Assembly (NCBI GenBank): GCA_003164955.1
Contig: PLRW01000342.1
Span: forward strand, 1 to 42,452
DNA length: 42,452 nucleotides
Origin: Actinomycetota bacterium
GTDB lineage: Bacteria > Actinomycetota > Actinomycetes > Streptosporangiales > Streptosporangiaceae
Direction: 5' to 3'
Position 1 is the first letter of the stretch, and each line of letters begins with the position of its first letter. Shown one piece after another: positions 30,302-39,718 of the stretch. A program made the position numbers and the translations under genes. A model generated the notes under the pieces. That model was given only the letters and a program-made list of their open reading frames with translations. It did no database searches and was not told where the DNA came from.

Positions 30302-31164
30302 ACGCCATCATCCAGGGGGTGCTGACCGGCGGCCTCTACGCCCTGTTCGCCTGCGGGCTGTCGCTCATGTTCGGGGTGATGAAGGTCGTCAACCTGGCGC
30401 ACGGCGACCTCGCCGTGGTCGCGGGCTATGTCGCGATCGGCGTCATCACCGTCACCCGCATCCCCGTGCTGTGGTCCTTTCTCATCGTGGTCCCGGTGAT
30501 GGCGCTGCTCGGCTACGTGCTGCAGCGCACCATCATCCAGAGCGCGCTCGACCGCAGCGTGCTCACCACGCTGATCGTCACCTTCGGCCTGTCCGTGGTG
30601 ATCGAGAACGGCCTCCTTCAGTTCTTCACCGCCAACAGCCGCGCGATCGGCACCGACCTGGCCCTGGTGCGGGACTCGTTCAAGGTCGGCTCGCAGATCC
30701 AGATCGGCTACCTGCTCGTGGTCATCTTCGCCGTGGCCGTGGTCGTGCTGCTCGGGCTGCAGTATTTCCTTTCCGCGTCCAAGTACGGCCGGCTGATCCG
30801 CGCCGTCGCGGACGACCGGGAGGCGGCGCAGCTCGCCGGGGCCGACTACCGGCACGTTTTCGGCATCGCGGCGGCGCTCGCGTTCGGCACCGTGGCGCTG
30901 GCCGGGATCTCCTACGGCATGTACTCCCAGCTGCAGCCGACCACGGGCACCGACACGATCCTGCTGTTCGCGTTCGCCGCGGTGGTGATCGGCGGGCTCG
31001 GCTCGCTGTGGGGCACGCTGCTCGGCGGTGTGGTGCTGGGCGTGGCCCAGCAGATCGGCGCCCAGATCAACATCTCCGACGAGGTCCTGGCCGGGTACAT
31101 CGTGTTTCTCGCCGTACTGGTGCTGCGCCCGCAGGGCCTGACTTCCCGGAGGACGCAGTCGTGA
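30289..31164 (+). CDS. ABC importer permease, LivH type
   Basis: This 291-aa membrane protein has about eight hydrophobic segments. It begins with GVLTGGLYALFACGLSLMFG and VNLAHGDLAVVAGYVA, the classical LivH start, and has the cytoplasmic coupling region RLIRAVADDREAAQLAGADY. The C-terminal segment VVIGGLGSLWGTLLGGVVLG is also typical. Its ATG lies 13 bases inside the LivF gene and its stop overlaps LivM by GTGA. Confidence 0.93.
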   Translation: MAWVNAIIQGVLTGGLYALFACGLSLMFGVMKVVNLAHGDLAVVAGYVAIGVITVTRIPVLWSFLIVVPVMALLGYVLQRTIIQSALDRSVLTTLIVTFGLSVVIENGLLQFFTANSRAIGTDLALVRDSFKVGSQIQIGYLLVVIFAVAVVVLLGLQYFLSASKYGRLIRAVADDREAAQLAGADYRHVFGIAAALAFGTVALAGISYGMYSQLQPTTGTDTILLFAFAAVVIGGLGSLWGTLLGGVVLGVAQQIGAQINISDEVLAGYIVFLAVLVLRPQGLTSRRTQS

Positions 31165-32231
31165 GCCTGATCACGGAAACCACTGCCCGCCCGGCCGGGA
31201 AACTCCGCGTCACCCGGTCGCGCCGAAACGTGGCCTGGACCGGGGCGGGCGCGCTGATCGTCGTCGTCGTGCTCGCGCTGCTGCCCTACATCGTGTACTC
31301 GGGCACCACCAGCATCATCGTCCAGGCCTTCATCGTGCTGACGCTGGCGAGTATGTGGAACCTGCTGGCGGGTTACGCCGGCCTGGTGTCGGTGGGACAG
31401 CAGGTGTTCGTAGGGCTCGGCGCGTACTTCGTGCTGATCCTCGCCATCCACGGCACCTCGCCGTTCGCCGCGCTGCCCGTCGCCGTGATCGCCTGCGCCG
31501 TCGCGGCGCTGCCCCTGTGGTGGCTGGTCTCACGGCTGCGCAGCGGGTACTTCGCGATCGCCACCTGGGTGCTCGCCGCGACCGTCATGCTCATCATCGA
31601 GAGGTTCTCCTCCATCGGCGGCGGGACCGGCATGCCGCTGCCCGGGCTGTCCGGGCTCAGCTCGGTCCTGCTCACGGCGTATACCTACTGGGCCGGACTC
31701 GCCGTCACCGTGGTGGCGCTGGCCACCATGTACCTGCTGCTGCGCGGCAGGCTCGGACTGGTGCTCACCGCCATCCGCGACGATGAGGTGGCCGCGCGCA
31801 GCTCAGGGGCGCGGGTCGGCCTGGCCAGGCTGCTGGTATTCGTGGTGGCGGGGGCCGGCTGCGGCGCCGCGGGCGCGGTGCTGGCCATCAGCCAGCTCCA
31901 GGTGCAGCCGGGCGCCGTGTTCAGCGTGCAGTGGACCGCGGAGATGGCGTTCGCGACCATCATCGGCGGGCTGGGCACGATTGAGGGACCGATCATCGGC
32001 ACCGCCGTGTACATGGTGCTGCAGCAGACGCTCGCCTCTTACAACGCGTGGTACCTGATCATTCTGGGGCTCGTCGCCATCATCATCGCGCTGTGGTCGC
32101 GCCGGGGCCTATGGGGCCTGGTCGACGAGCACCTCCATTTCCGGCTGTTCCCGGTCGGCTACTGGCTCTGGCCCGAAGACGTCTCCCGCCCCTCCCGCCT
32201 CCTGTCCCGCCTCCGCCGCTCAGGCGCTTAA
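31161..32231 (+). CDS. ABC importer permease, LivM type
   Basis: The 356-aa protein starts at GTG 31161 and has about ten hydrophobic segments. Family marks: LTLASMWNLLAGYAGLVSVG near residue 60, the coupling region LTAIRDDEVAARSSGARVGL near 210, and TIIGGLGTIEGPIIGTAVYM near 275. It ends the importer operon; ligB starts 11 bases further on the same strand and may be read through. Confidence 0.93.
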   Translation: MSLITETTARPAGKLRVTRSRRNVAWTGAGALIVVVVLALLPYIVYSGTTSIIVQAFIVLTLASMWNLLAGYAGLVSVGQQVFVGLGAYFVLILAIHGTSPFAALPVAVIACAVAALPLWWLVSRLRSGYFAIATWVLAATVMLIIERFSSIGGGTGMPLPGLSGLSSVLLTAYTYWAGLAVTVVALATMYLLLRGRLGLVLTAIRDDEVAARSSGARVGLARLLVFVVAGAGCGAAGAVLAISQLQVQPGAVFSVQWTAEMAFATIIGGLGTIEGPIIGTAVYMVLQQTLASYNAWYLIILGLVAIIIALWSRRGLWGLVDEHLHFRLFPVGYWLWPEDVSRPSRLLSRLRRSGA

Positions 32232-32242
32232 TAAACTGAAGC

Positions 32243-33778
32243 GTGCTGCTGAGCGAGATGGCTGACGCGTCCGAGGCCGTGGCGGGGACATCTTCCCGGC
32301 TGGCCAAGATCGAGGTCCTCGCCAAGGCCCTGCACGACGCAGGCCCTGCCGAAGTGACGATCGCGGTCGCCTACCTGTCGGGGGAACTCCCCCAGCGCCA
32401 GATCGGCGTGGGCTGGGCCACGCTCCGGGAGGCGGCGCCCCCGGCGGACCATCCGTCGCTCACGCTCACCGACGTCGACGCGGCGCTCACCGCCATCGGC
32501 TCGGTGTCCGGCAAGGGTTCGGTGGCCACCCGGAAGCAGTTCGTGGACGCGCTGCTGGGCCGGGCGACCGCGCACGAGCAAGCCTTCCTGTTCCGGCTGC
32601 TGTCCGGGGAACTGCGCCAGGGCGCCCTGGAGGGGGTCATGGCCGAGGCGATCGCGCGCGCCGCACAGGTCCCGGGCGCGGAGGTGCGCCGGGCGCTGAT
32701 GCTGTCCGGCTCCATGGCCACGGTCGCGCAGACCGCCCTGGCGGAGGGCAGCGCCGGGCTGTCCGGCTTCGGCCTTCAGGTCGGGCGGCCGATCGGCCCG
32801 ATGCTCGCCTCCAGCGCCCCGAATATCGAGGACGCGCTGGCGCGGATCAGCCCGGCCCCGATGGAGTGCCCAATGGAGTGCGCCGTGGAGTGGAAGATGG
32901 ACGGCATCCGGATCCAGGCGCACATCCGGGACGGGAGCGCCCGGCTGTTCACGCGCACGCTGGATGACATCACTGACCGTCTCCCCGAGGTGACCGGCGT
33001 CCTGGCCGGGCTGCCCGTGCGCGACGCGGTCCTGGACGGCGAGGTGATCGCGCTCCGGGAAGACGGCCGCCCGCACCCGTTCCAGGTCACCGCGTCCCGG
33101 ACCGCACGCCGCACCGGGGAAACGGACGCGGGCCTGGCGGCCTTCATGTTCGACATCGTGCATCTGGACGGCGAGGACCTCATCGACCGGCCCGGGGCGG
33201 AACGGTTCGACGCGCTGGCCCGGGTCGTGCCCGAGCGGCTGCGGATGCCGCGGCTCGTGACCAGTTCGGTCGAGGAAGCCACGGAGTTCTTCAACGACTC
33301 GATCGCGCACGGCCACGAGGGGGTCGTGGTCAAGTCGCTGGACACCCCGTACACCGCGGGCCGCCGCGGCGCGGGCTGGATCAAGGTGAAGCCCCGGCAC
33401 ACCCTCGACCTCGTCATCCTGGCGGCCGAATGGGGGCACGGACGGCGCCGCGGCAAGCTGTCGAACCTGCACCTGGGCGCGCGCGATCCGGACACGGGCG
33501 GTTTCGTCATGCTCGGGAAGACGTTCAAGGGCCTGACCGACGAAATGCTGGCCTGGCAGACCGAGCGCCTGATCGCGCTGGAGGACCGGCGGGACAACTA
33601 CACCGTCTACGTCCGGCCGGAACTCGTCGCGGAGATCGCCTTCGACGGCGTGCAGCGCAGTCCCCGGTACCCGGGCGGCCTGGCGCTGCGGTTTGCCCGC
33701 GTGCTGCGCTACCGGCTGGACAAATCAGCCGCCGAGGCCGACACCATCGAGACCGTGCGCGCCACCCAGCCTGAGTAG
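32243..33778 (+). CDS. ligB: ATP-dependent DNA ligase LigB type
   Basis: This accessory ligase seals DNA nicks using ATP, beside the essential NAD-dependent LigA. The 511-aa length and order match mycobacterial LigB, whose start also reads M-L-L followed by TSSRL; hence the GTG at 32243. An N-terminal DNA-binding domain (LSGELPQRQIGVGWATL) is followed by motif I EWKMDGIRIQAH, with the nucleotidyl Lys near 218. Then LDGEVIALRED (III), FMFDIVHLDG (IIIa), HEGVVVKSLDTPYTAGRRG (IV), and GWIKVKP (V). The OB-fold C-terminus is present. It lies only 11 bases after the importer operon. Confidence 0.94.
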   Translation: MLLSEMADASEAVAGTSSRLAKIEVLAKALHDAGPAEVTIAVAYLSGELPQRQIGVGWATLREAAPPADHPSLTLTDVDAALTAIGSVSGKGSVATRKQFVDALLGRATAHEQAFLFRLLSGELRQGALEGVMAEAIARAAQVPGAEVRRALMLSGSMATVAQTALAEGSAGLSGFGLQVGRPIGPMLASSAPNIEDALARISPAPMECPMECAVEWKMDGIRIQAHIRDGSARLFTRTLDDITDRLPEVTGVLAGLPVRDAVLDGEVIALREDGRPHPFQVTASRTARRTGETDAGLAAFMFDIVHLDGEDLIDRPGAERFDALARVVPERLRMPRLVTSSVEEATEFFNDSIAHGHEGVVVKSLDTPYTAGRRGAGWIKVKPRHTLDLVILAAEWGHGRRRGKLSNLHLGARDPDTGGFVMLGKTFKGLTDEMLAWQTERLIALEDRRDNYTVYVRPELVAEIAFDGVQRSPRYPGGLALRFARVLRYRLDKSAAEADTIETVRATQPE

Positions 33779-33829
33779 CCCTGCGAGCGGCCGGGCCCCC
33801 TGGGACGCCTAAAGCGGTCAACCCCCTGG

Positions 33830-33874
33830 TTTGTGACGACTTTTCCGCAGGATCTGCGGAAAAGTCGTCACAAA
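33830..33874. terminator. Bidirectional terminator between ligB and ffh
   Basis: Perfect 20-base arms (TTTGTGACGACTTTTCCGCA and its complement) enclose a five-base loop. The genes on either side converge, and each arm ends in a short T-run when read outward. It is by far the strongest hairpin in the window. Confidence 0.85.
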
Positions 33875-33987
33875 TCCGGCGGGGCGCGCTTCCCGGCGGG
33901 AGGGAGGCGGGAGGGGATACGCGGGCGTTAGACGCTGGGGCAGATGAGGCTCGCTGGAAGGGGACGCTGGACGGGCCTGGGGCGAAG

Positions 33988-35646
33988 CTACTTCTTCTTG
34001 CGGCGCTTGTTGCCCGGGGCGCGGAAGGCGGCGGGGACGTTGCTGTCGGGGGTGCCGAGGCCCGGGAGGCCGCCCAGGCCACCGGGCAGGCCGCCCTTCT
34101 GCAGAGCGGCCAGCGTCTCGGCCATGTCCTGGTTACTGAACCCCTCCGGCAGGCCACCGCCCACACCGCCGGCGCGACCGTTGCCCGGGACCTCGTCTCC
34201 GGCGGGCGCGCCGTTGCCGACTGCCCGGGCGGCCGCGCGGCGCGGGTCGCCACCGGGGTGCTTCTTCTTCGGCTTCTTGCCCTTGACCGCCTTGTTCGCG
34301 GCGCGGCGCATGCCCGGCGGCATGCCCGGGATGTTGCCCAGCCCGCCGCCCATGAGCTGCCGCATCTGCTTCTGGCCCTCTTGGAAGTTCTGGATGAGGG
34401 CGCCGACCTGACCCGGGGTGACGCCGGAACCGCCCGCGATCCGCGCGCGCCGGGAGCCGTTGACGATCTTGGGATTGCGCCGCTCCTCGGGCGTCATCGA
34501 CTGGACGATCGCGGTGGCCCGGTCCAGGTCCTTGTCGTTGACCTGGCTGAGCAGCTCCTTGTTCTTCCCGGCTCCGGGCAGCATGCCGAGCAGGTTGCCG
34601 ATCGGCCCCAGCTTGCGGACCATCTGGATCTGCTCGACGAAGTCCTCGAGAGTGAAGCCCTCGCCGGAGACGAGCCGGTCGGCGAGGGCCGCCGTCTGGT
34701 CCTCGTCGAAGGCCTTCTCCGCCTGCTCGATCAGGGTGAGCATGTCGCCCATGTCGAGGATGCGGGACGCCATCCGGTCGGGGTGGAAGACGTCGAAGTC
34801 CTCGAGCTTCTCCCCCGCGGACGCGAACATGATGGGGCGCCCGGTGAGCTGCGTGATCGACAGGGCCGCACCGCCACGTGCGTCACCGTCGAGCTTGGTG
34901 AGCACTACCCCGTCGTAACCGACGCCGTCCAGGAACGCCTGCGCCGTGGCCACGGCATCCTGGCCGATCATCGCGTCGACGACGAACAGGATCTCGTCCG
35001 GCTGGACCGCGTCCCTGATCCCCACGGCCTGCCGCATCATCTCCTCGTCGATGCCCAGGCGGCCCGCGGTGTCGATGATGACCATGTTCTGCTGCCGGCG
35101 CTGCGCCTCCTCCAAGGACTGGCGGGCGACCGCAACCGGGTCGCCGACCCCGTTGCCCGGCTCCGGGGCGTAGACCGGCACGCCCGCGCGCTCCCCCACG
35201 ATCTGGAGCTGCTGGACGGCGTTGGGACGCTGCAGGTCGGCGGCGACGAGCATCGGCGTATTGCCCTGCTCGCGCAGCCACAGGGCCAGCTTGCCGGCCA
35301 GCGTCGTCTTACCGGAACCCTGCAGGCCGGCCAGCATGATGACGGTGGGCGGAACCTTGGCGAACCGCAGCCGCCGGGTCTCGCCCCCCAGGACATCGAT
35401 CAGCTCGTCATGGACGATCTTGATGACCTGCTGCGCCGGGTTCAGCGCGCCGGAGACCTCCTCGCCGCCCGCCCGCTCCTTGACCCGGGCGATGAACGCT
35501 CTGACGACGGGGAGCGCGACGTCGGCCTCCAGCAGCGCGATGCGTATCTCGCGCGCGGTCGCGTCGATGTCGGCGGCCGACAGCCGTCCCTTGCCCCGCA
35601 GGGAGGAAAAGACCTGTGTGAGCCGTTCGGAGAGGGTATCGAACAC
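33988..35646 (-). CDS. ffh: Signal recognition particle protein Ffh
   Basis: Ffh binds signal sequences at the ribosome and docks with FtsY. From the GTG at 35646 the protein is 552 aa, starting FDTLSERLTQVFSSLRGKGR; the longer open frame to 35883 runs through repeats and is not coding. The N domain is followed by the GTPase motifs LAGLQGSGKTTLAGKLALWL near residue 105, VIIDTAGRLGIDEE, and TKLDGDARGGAALS. The Met-rich M domain (GGLGNIPGMPPGMRRAANKA) comes next. A Lys-rich stretch (KGKKPKKKHPGG) and a Gly/Pro-rich tail make it ~100 residues longer than E. coli Ffh. Confidence 0.97.
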   Translation of the reverse strand: MFDTLSERLTQVFSSLRGKGRLSAADIDATAREIRIALLEADVALPVVRAFIARVKERAGGEEVSGALNPAQQVIKIVHDELIDVLGGETRRLRFAKVPPTVIMLAGLQGSGKTTLAGKLALWLREQGNTPMLVAADLQRPNAVQQLQIVGERAGVPVYAPEPGNGVGDPVAVARQSLEEAQRRQQNMVIIDTAGRLGIDEEMMRQAVGIRDAVQPDEILFVVDAMIGQDAVATAQAFLDGVGYDGVVLTKLDGDARGGAALSITQLTGRPIMFASAGEKLEDFDVFHPDRMASRILDMGDMLTLIEQAEKAFDEDQTAALADRLVSGEGFTLEDFVEQIQMVRKLGPIGNLLGMLPGAGKNKELLSQVNDKDLDRATAIVQSMTPEERRNPKIVNGSRRARIAGGSGVTPGQVGALIQNFQEGQKQMRQLMGGGLGNIPGMPPGMRRAANKAVKGKKPKKKHPGGDPRRAAARAVGNGAPAGDEVPGNGRAGGVGGGLPEGFSNQDMAETLAALQKGGLPGGLGGLPGLGTPDSNVPAAFRAPGNKRRKKK

Positions 35647-35952
35647 GTTTCTATGCCATCCTCGCGCGTACGCTACTGAGACATCCAGGCTATCTGGTTC
35701 GCTCCCCAGGCTGTGCTGGCCCGGGGAGCGACCCCCCGGAACCCCCCGCTGCGCTCCGCGCCCCGCTACGGTACTTCGCCGGCACACCGGCCACTCACCC
35801 GGACCTTCGGCCCGGGGTCGCTGGGCCGGTAACGATCGCCTCGCCGTAGGGCCGCTGCGGTTCCCGCCGACAGCACCGGCCACTCGCCGGGGCCGTTGGC
35901 CCCGGCTCGCTGGGCCGGTTAAGACCCTTCGCGCGCTACAACGATGTCACCT
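35647..35952. other. Gap between glnD and ffh with repeats
   Basis: This 306-base gap contains the two-copy hairpin repeat described separately and, close to ffh, a less GC-rich stretch (35650-35700) where the ffh promoter should lie. I see no gene. Confidence 0.5.
35785..35922. repeat. Two-copy ~49-bp hairpin repeat upstream of ffh
   Basis: Copies at 35785-35832 and 35874-35922 share CACCGGCCACTC at the left and TCGCTGGGCCGGT at the right. Their middles differ but each forms its own hairpin. In copy two the arms GCCGGGGCC are perfect around GTT; in copy one CCCGG and GGCCC pair around CTTC. Compensated differences in the stem suggest the fold itself is kept. Confidence 0.65.
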
Positions 35953-38172
35953 TTAGGTTAGGGCGGAGAGGACGGCTTCTATGGTGGCTTGGCGGAGGAC
36001 CTTGTCGGACAGGGGCTTGCCTGATTCGTCGGCGACGTAGAAGACGTCGACGGCCTCGGCGCCGAGGGTCTCCACCCGGGCTGAGCGCAGGTCGAGGCCG
36101 CAGCCGCCCAGGGCACGGCCCACCCGCCAGAGCAGGCCGGGCTCATCATGGGCCCGGACCTCGACGACGGTCGCGGTCAGCGAGGCATCGTCCACCAGCG
36201 TCACCTTGGGCGGGGCGACCATCGCGCCGCGCGGGCGGGTGCCACGCGTCCGGCGCTCCAGGCGCTCCTCGACGTCAAGGCGGCCCTCCAGCATCCGGCG
36301 GAGGTCGCTGGCGACCAGCGCGGCGTCCGGCGGGTCACCGTACTGGGGCACGACGTTGAAAACCGCGACCGCGGTGGGCCCGATCGACATGGCGTTGGCG
36401 CCGCGGACCATCAGGCGGTGCGAGGCGAGCACGCCGGCCGCCCGCCACAGCAGGCCCGGCCGGTCCGGAGCGACGACCGTCACCTCGTCGCCCTTGATGA
36501 CGGCGGCCGGACCCCCTTCACCGGCCAGCTCGAGCTGATCCTTGCGCAGCGGCCGGGCACACGGCGGCGGATCGCCGGCCAGCACCGCCGCCACTCTCTT
36601 GACCAGGTCGGAGACCAGCCCGGCCTTCCAGTCATTCCAGGCGGCGGGCCCGGTGGCCATTCCGTCCGCGGCCGCCAGCGCGTGCAGCAGTTCCAGCAGC
36701 GGACGACCGCCCAGGGTCCGGGCGACCTGTTCGACGGTCACCGGATCATCCAGGTCACGCCGGGTCGCGACCATGGGAAGCAGCAGATGATGGCGAGCCG
36801 CCTGCGCGACCAGTTCGGCGTCCTCGTCCGGAAAGCCGACGCGGTGGGCCACGTCACGCGCGACGACCTCGCCGCTGACGCTGTGGTCCCCCGGCCATCC
36901 CTTGCCGAGGTCGTGCAGCAGCGAGGCGACCAGGAGCAGGTCGGGGCGGGCGACATCGCGGGTCAGGGCGGCCGCGTAGGCCGCGGTCTCCACGAGGTGA
37001 CGATCGACGGTAAAGGTGTGCAGCGGGTTCCGCTGCGGCCGGTTCCGCACCCGTTCCCAATCCGGGATCAGCGCGGTCACCAGGCCCTCCTGGTCGAGGG
37101 CCTCCCAGACGCCGATCGCGGCGTGACCGGCCCCGAGGAGGGCGATCAGTGCGTCACGGGCGTCCGCGGGCCAGGGCACCGGCAGCGGCGGGCAATCCGC
37201 CAGGCGGGCCAGCGCACGGGGAGCCAGCGGCCGTCCCGCCTGCGCGGCGGCCGCCGCCGCGCGCAAGACCAGGACCGGATCGGAGGCGGGATCGGCGGCG
37301 CGGGCCAGCACCACCTCGCCGTCCTGCTCGACGACACCGTCGGCGAGCGGGCGGCGCTCCAGCTTGCGCCGCCGTAGCCGCCTTCCCGCGGCCCGTTCGG
37401 CCTGCCGGAAGGCGTGATCGACCGCGTAGGCCACGGTGCGGCCGGCGCCCGCGAGCTCGCGCAGCAGCGCGTCCCCGTCGAGCAGGCCGGCGGCGCGCGC
37501 CACCTCGTCGTGTTCCTCGAGGACCAGCCGGTCGGAGGCACGCCCGGTGATCTCGTGCAGGATGTGCCGGGCGTCAAGGATCGACTCGTACGCGGCCCGG
37601 ACGCGAGGGCCTGGAGCGGACGCGACCCAGGCGGCCGCGATGGCCTGGATCGCGTGCACGTCCCGCAGACCGCCCCGGGCCTCCTTGAGGTCGGGCTCGA
37701 GCAGGAAGGCCAGCTCGCCGAAGATCCGGACCCGTTCGTTATGGAGGTCGCGCAGCTCGGCGAGCCTGGTCTTGGCCGCAGCCCGCCAGTCCTCCAGGGC
37801 CCCCTCACGCAACTGGGTCGTCAGGGCGGGGTCGCCCGCGACGTGACGGGCGCTGAGCAGTCCGAGGGCGACCTTGATATCGGCTCGCGCGACCCGGCGG
37901 GCCTGGGGAACGGTCCGCACGGCGTGATCCAGCCGCGCCCCCGAATCCCAGACCGGGTACCAGATCCGGTCCGCGATCGAGGCGATGCCCTCACGCCCGG
38001 CGTGCAGCAGGAGAACGTCGAGGTCGCTGCCGGGCAGCAGTTCGCGCCGACCGTACCCGCCCACCGCGACCAAGGCCACACCGGGCTCGGCCCCGAGCAT
38101 GCCAGCGAGCCACCGATCCGTTTCGGTAGTCCTGCGAGCACGGTCCGCAGCGAACGACGTCATCAAAGCCAC
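35953..38172 (-). CDS. glnD: PII uridylyl/adenylyltransferase GlnD
   Basis: GlnD senses glutamine and modifies the PII protein; in actinobacteria the modification is adenylylation. The 739-aa protein has the nucleotidyltransferase motif GGYGRRELLPGSDLDVLLLH near residue 38 and a long helical domain. An HD hydrolase domain (LLVASLLHDLGKGWPGDHSV) is near 410, and two C-terminal ACT domains start at VTVVAPDRPGLLWRAAGVLA and VEVRAHDEPGLLWRVGRALG. It starts at GTG 38172, 27 bases after glnB. All catalytic parts are present. Confidence 0.96.
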   Translation of the reverse strand: MALMTSFAADRARRTTETDRWLAGMLGAEPGVALVAVGGYGRRELLPGSDLDVLLLHAGREGIASIADRIWYPVWDSGARLDHAVRTVPQARRVARADIKVALGLLSARHVAGDPALTTQLREGALEDWRAAAKTRLAELRDLHNERVRIFGELAFLLEPDLKEARGGLRDVHAIQAIAAAWVASAPGPRVRAAYESILDARHILHEITGRASDRLVLEEHDEVARAAGLLDGDALLRELAGAGRTVAYAVDHAFRQAERAAGRRLRRRKLERRPLADGVVEQDGEVVLARAADPASDPVLVLRAAAAAAQAGRPLAPRALARLADCPPLPVPWPADARDALIALLGAGHAAIGVWEALDQEGLVTALIPDWERVRNRPQRNPLHTFTVDRHLVETAAYAAALTRDVARPDLLLVASLLHDLGKGWPGDHSVSGEVVARDVAHRVGFPDEDAELVAQAARHHLLLPMVATRRDLDDPVTVEQVARTLGGRPLLELLHALAAADGMATGPAAWNDWKAGLVSDLVKRVAAVLAGDPPPCARPLRKDQLELAGEGGPAAVIKGDEVTVVAPDRPGLLWRAAGVLASHRLMVRGANAMSIGPTAVAVFNVVPQYGDPPDAALVASDLRRMLEGRLDVEERLERRTRGTRPRGAMVAPPKVTLVDDASLTATVVEVRAHDEPGLLWRVGRALGGCGLDLRSARVETLGAEAVDVFYVADESGKPLSDKVLRQATIEAVLSALT

Positions 38173-38199
38173 AAGGTTTCCCCGGACGGCAGCAGCGAT

Positions 38200-38688
<489 letters not shown>

Positions 38689-38702
38689 TCAGGTCATACC
38701 CA

Positions 38703-38730
38703 GGAACGGAAACGGCGGAACGGAAACGGC
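38703..38730. repeat. 14-bp tandem duplication
   Basis: GGAACGGAAACGGC occurs twice in direct succession in the gap between the DivIVA-domain gene and glnB. It is perfect and non-coding. Confidence 0.85.
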
Positions 38731-38800
38731 TTAACGGGAACAGCAAGGGGAACGCACGGCGCGGGGGCGGGAACTGATCGGAGACCGTACGGGCGGTCCC

Positions 38801-39718
38801 TCAGAACGGGAAACGGTCGTATTCAACCGGAATGTGGCGCCGCCCGGTGGTATCCCGATAACGCGCCGGATTACCGGGGTAGTCACCCACGGGCCCCGGG
38901 TACTCCGCGGCGGCTCCCGGGTACTCCGCGGCCCTTGAGTCCCCCGGGTGCTCCGCCGACGACCCTGGGTACTCCGCCGGCCCCCGGTACTCCGCAGGTC
39001 CTGAATAGTCGGCGTTCCCCTGGTAGCCGGCGGGCTCCGGGTAGCCGGCGGGCTCCGGGTACGAAGCCCGGTCCGGCCCGGCCGCATGGTCCCGGTAAGG
39101 AAGCGGGGCCGGGTAGCTGGCCGGGTCCCGGTGGGAGGCCGGGGCCGCGGAGGTGAGCTGGCCCGCGTCCGCGGCGGGCCGTCCCAGAGCGGCCCGGGTC
39201 GCGGCACGATGGGCCTGCTCCAGCAGGACACTGGCGCGGGCACTGGCCTCGGCCAGGATCTTCTCCCGGCGCCGCTGGGCCTCGTGGGCTACTTCACGGC
39301 TGTAGGCCCGGGCGTCGGCGACGCACCGTTCGGCGGTCTGCTGGGCCTTGGCCAGGATGCGGACGGCCTGCTGATCGGGCTCCCGCGGGCCTGGCGGGGC
39401 GGCCCCGGGGGGCGGAAGCGCGCGGGGTGAGGCCGCGACGGGCGCGCGGGGTGAGGCCGCGACGGGCGCGCTGAGCGGCATAGCCGGGGCGGTACCGGCC
39501 CGGTTGCGGGCGGGCGCAGGGCCGCGCAGCCGGCGAACCTCGGCGTAGAGCCTGGACCGTTCCTCCAGCAACCGGGCCAGCTCATCCTCGACCCGCTCGC
39601 AGAAGTCCTGCACGTCGTCCTCGTCGAGTCCGCGGTGGCCCAGGTGCGCCACGCGGAACGACATCGAGTGCACGGCTGCGGGGGTCAGCCGGGCCGGGTT
39701 CGGCGTGGGTAACGTCAT
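38801..39718 (-). CDS. DivIVA-domain protein with Tyr/Pro repeat tail
   Basis: The 305-aa protein begins at ATG 39718, just before a DivIVA-type N-terminus: FRVAHLGHRGLDEDDVQDFC followed by ERVEDELARLLEE, a coiled coil. Such domains mark membrane curvature and polar growth sites in actinobacteria. A second coiled-coil stretch (AVRILAKAQQTAERCVADAR; EVAHEAQRRREKILAEASAR) follows an Ala/Pro linker with a 24-bp tandem duplication (about 39420-39469). The last ~110 residues are Tyr/Pro/Gly-rich repeats such as YPEPAGYPEPAGYQ and YRGPAEYPG. The gene occupies the place where amtB sits in Streptomyces and Mycobacterium. Confidence 0.8.
   Translation of the reverse strand: MTLPTPNPARLTPAAVHSMSFRVAHLGHRGLDEDDVQDFCERVEDELARLLEERSRLYAEVRRLRGPAPARNRAGTAPAMPLSAPVAASPRAPVAASPRALPPPGAAPPGPREPDQQAVRILAKAQQTAERCVADARAYSREVAHEAQRRREKILAEASARASVLLEQAHRAATRAALGRPAADAGQLTSAAPASHRDPASYPAPLPYRDHAAGPDRASYPEPAGYPEPAGYQGNADYSGPAEYRGPAEYPGSSAEHPGDSRAAEYPGAAAEYPGPVGDYPGNPARYRDTTGRRHIPVEYDRFPF

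Noticed and set aside
35647..35883. N-terminal extension of Ffh to the upstream ATG
   Set aside because: The added residues run through non-coding hairpin repeats; the GTG at 35646 matches the universal Ffh start.
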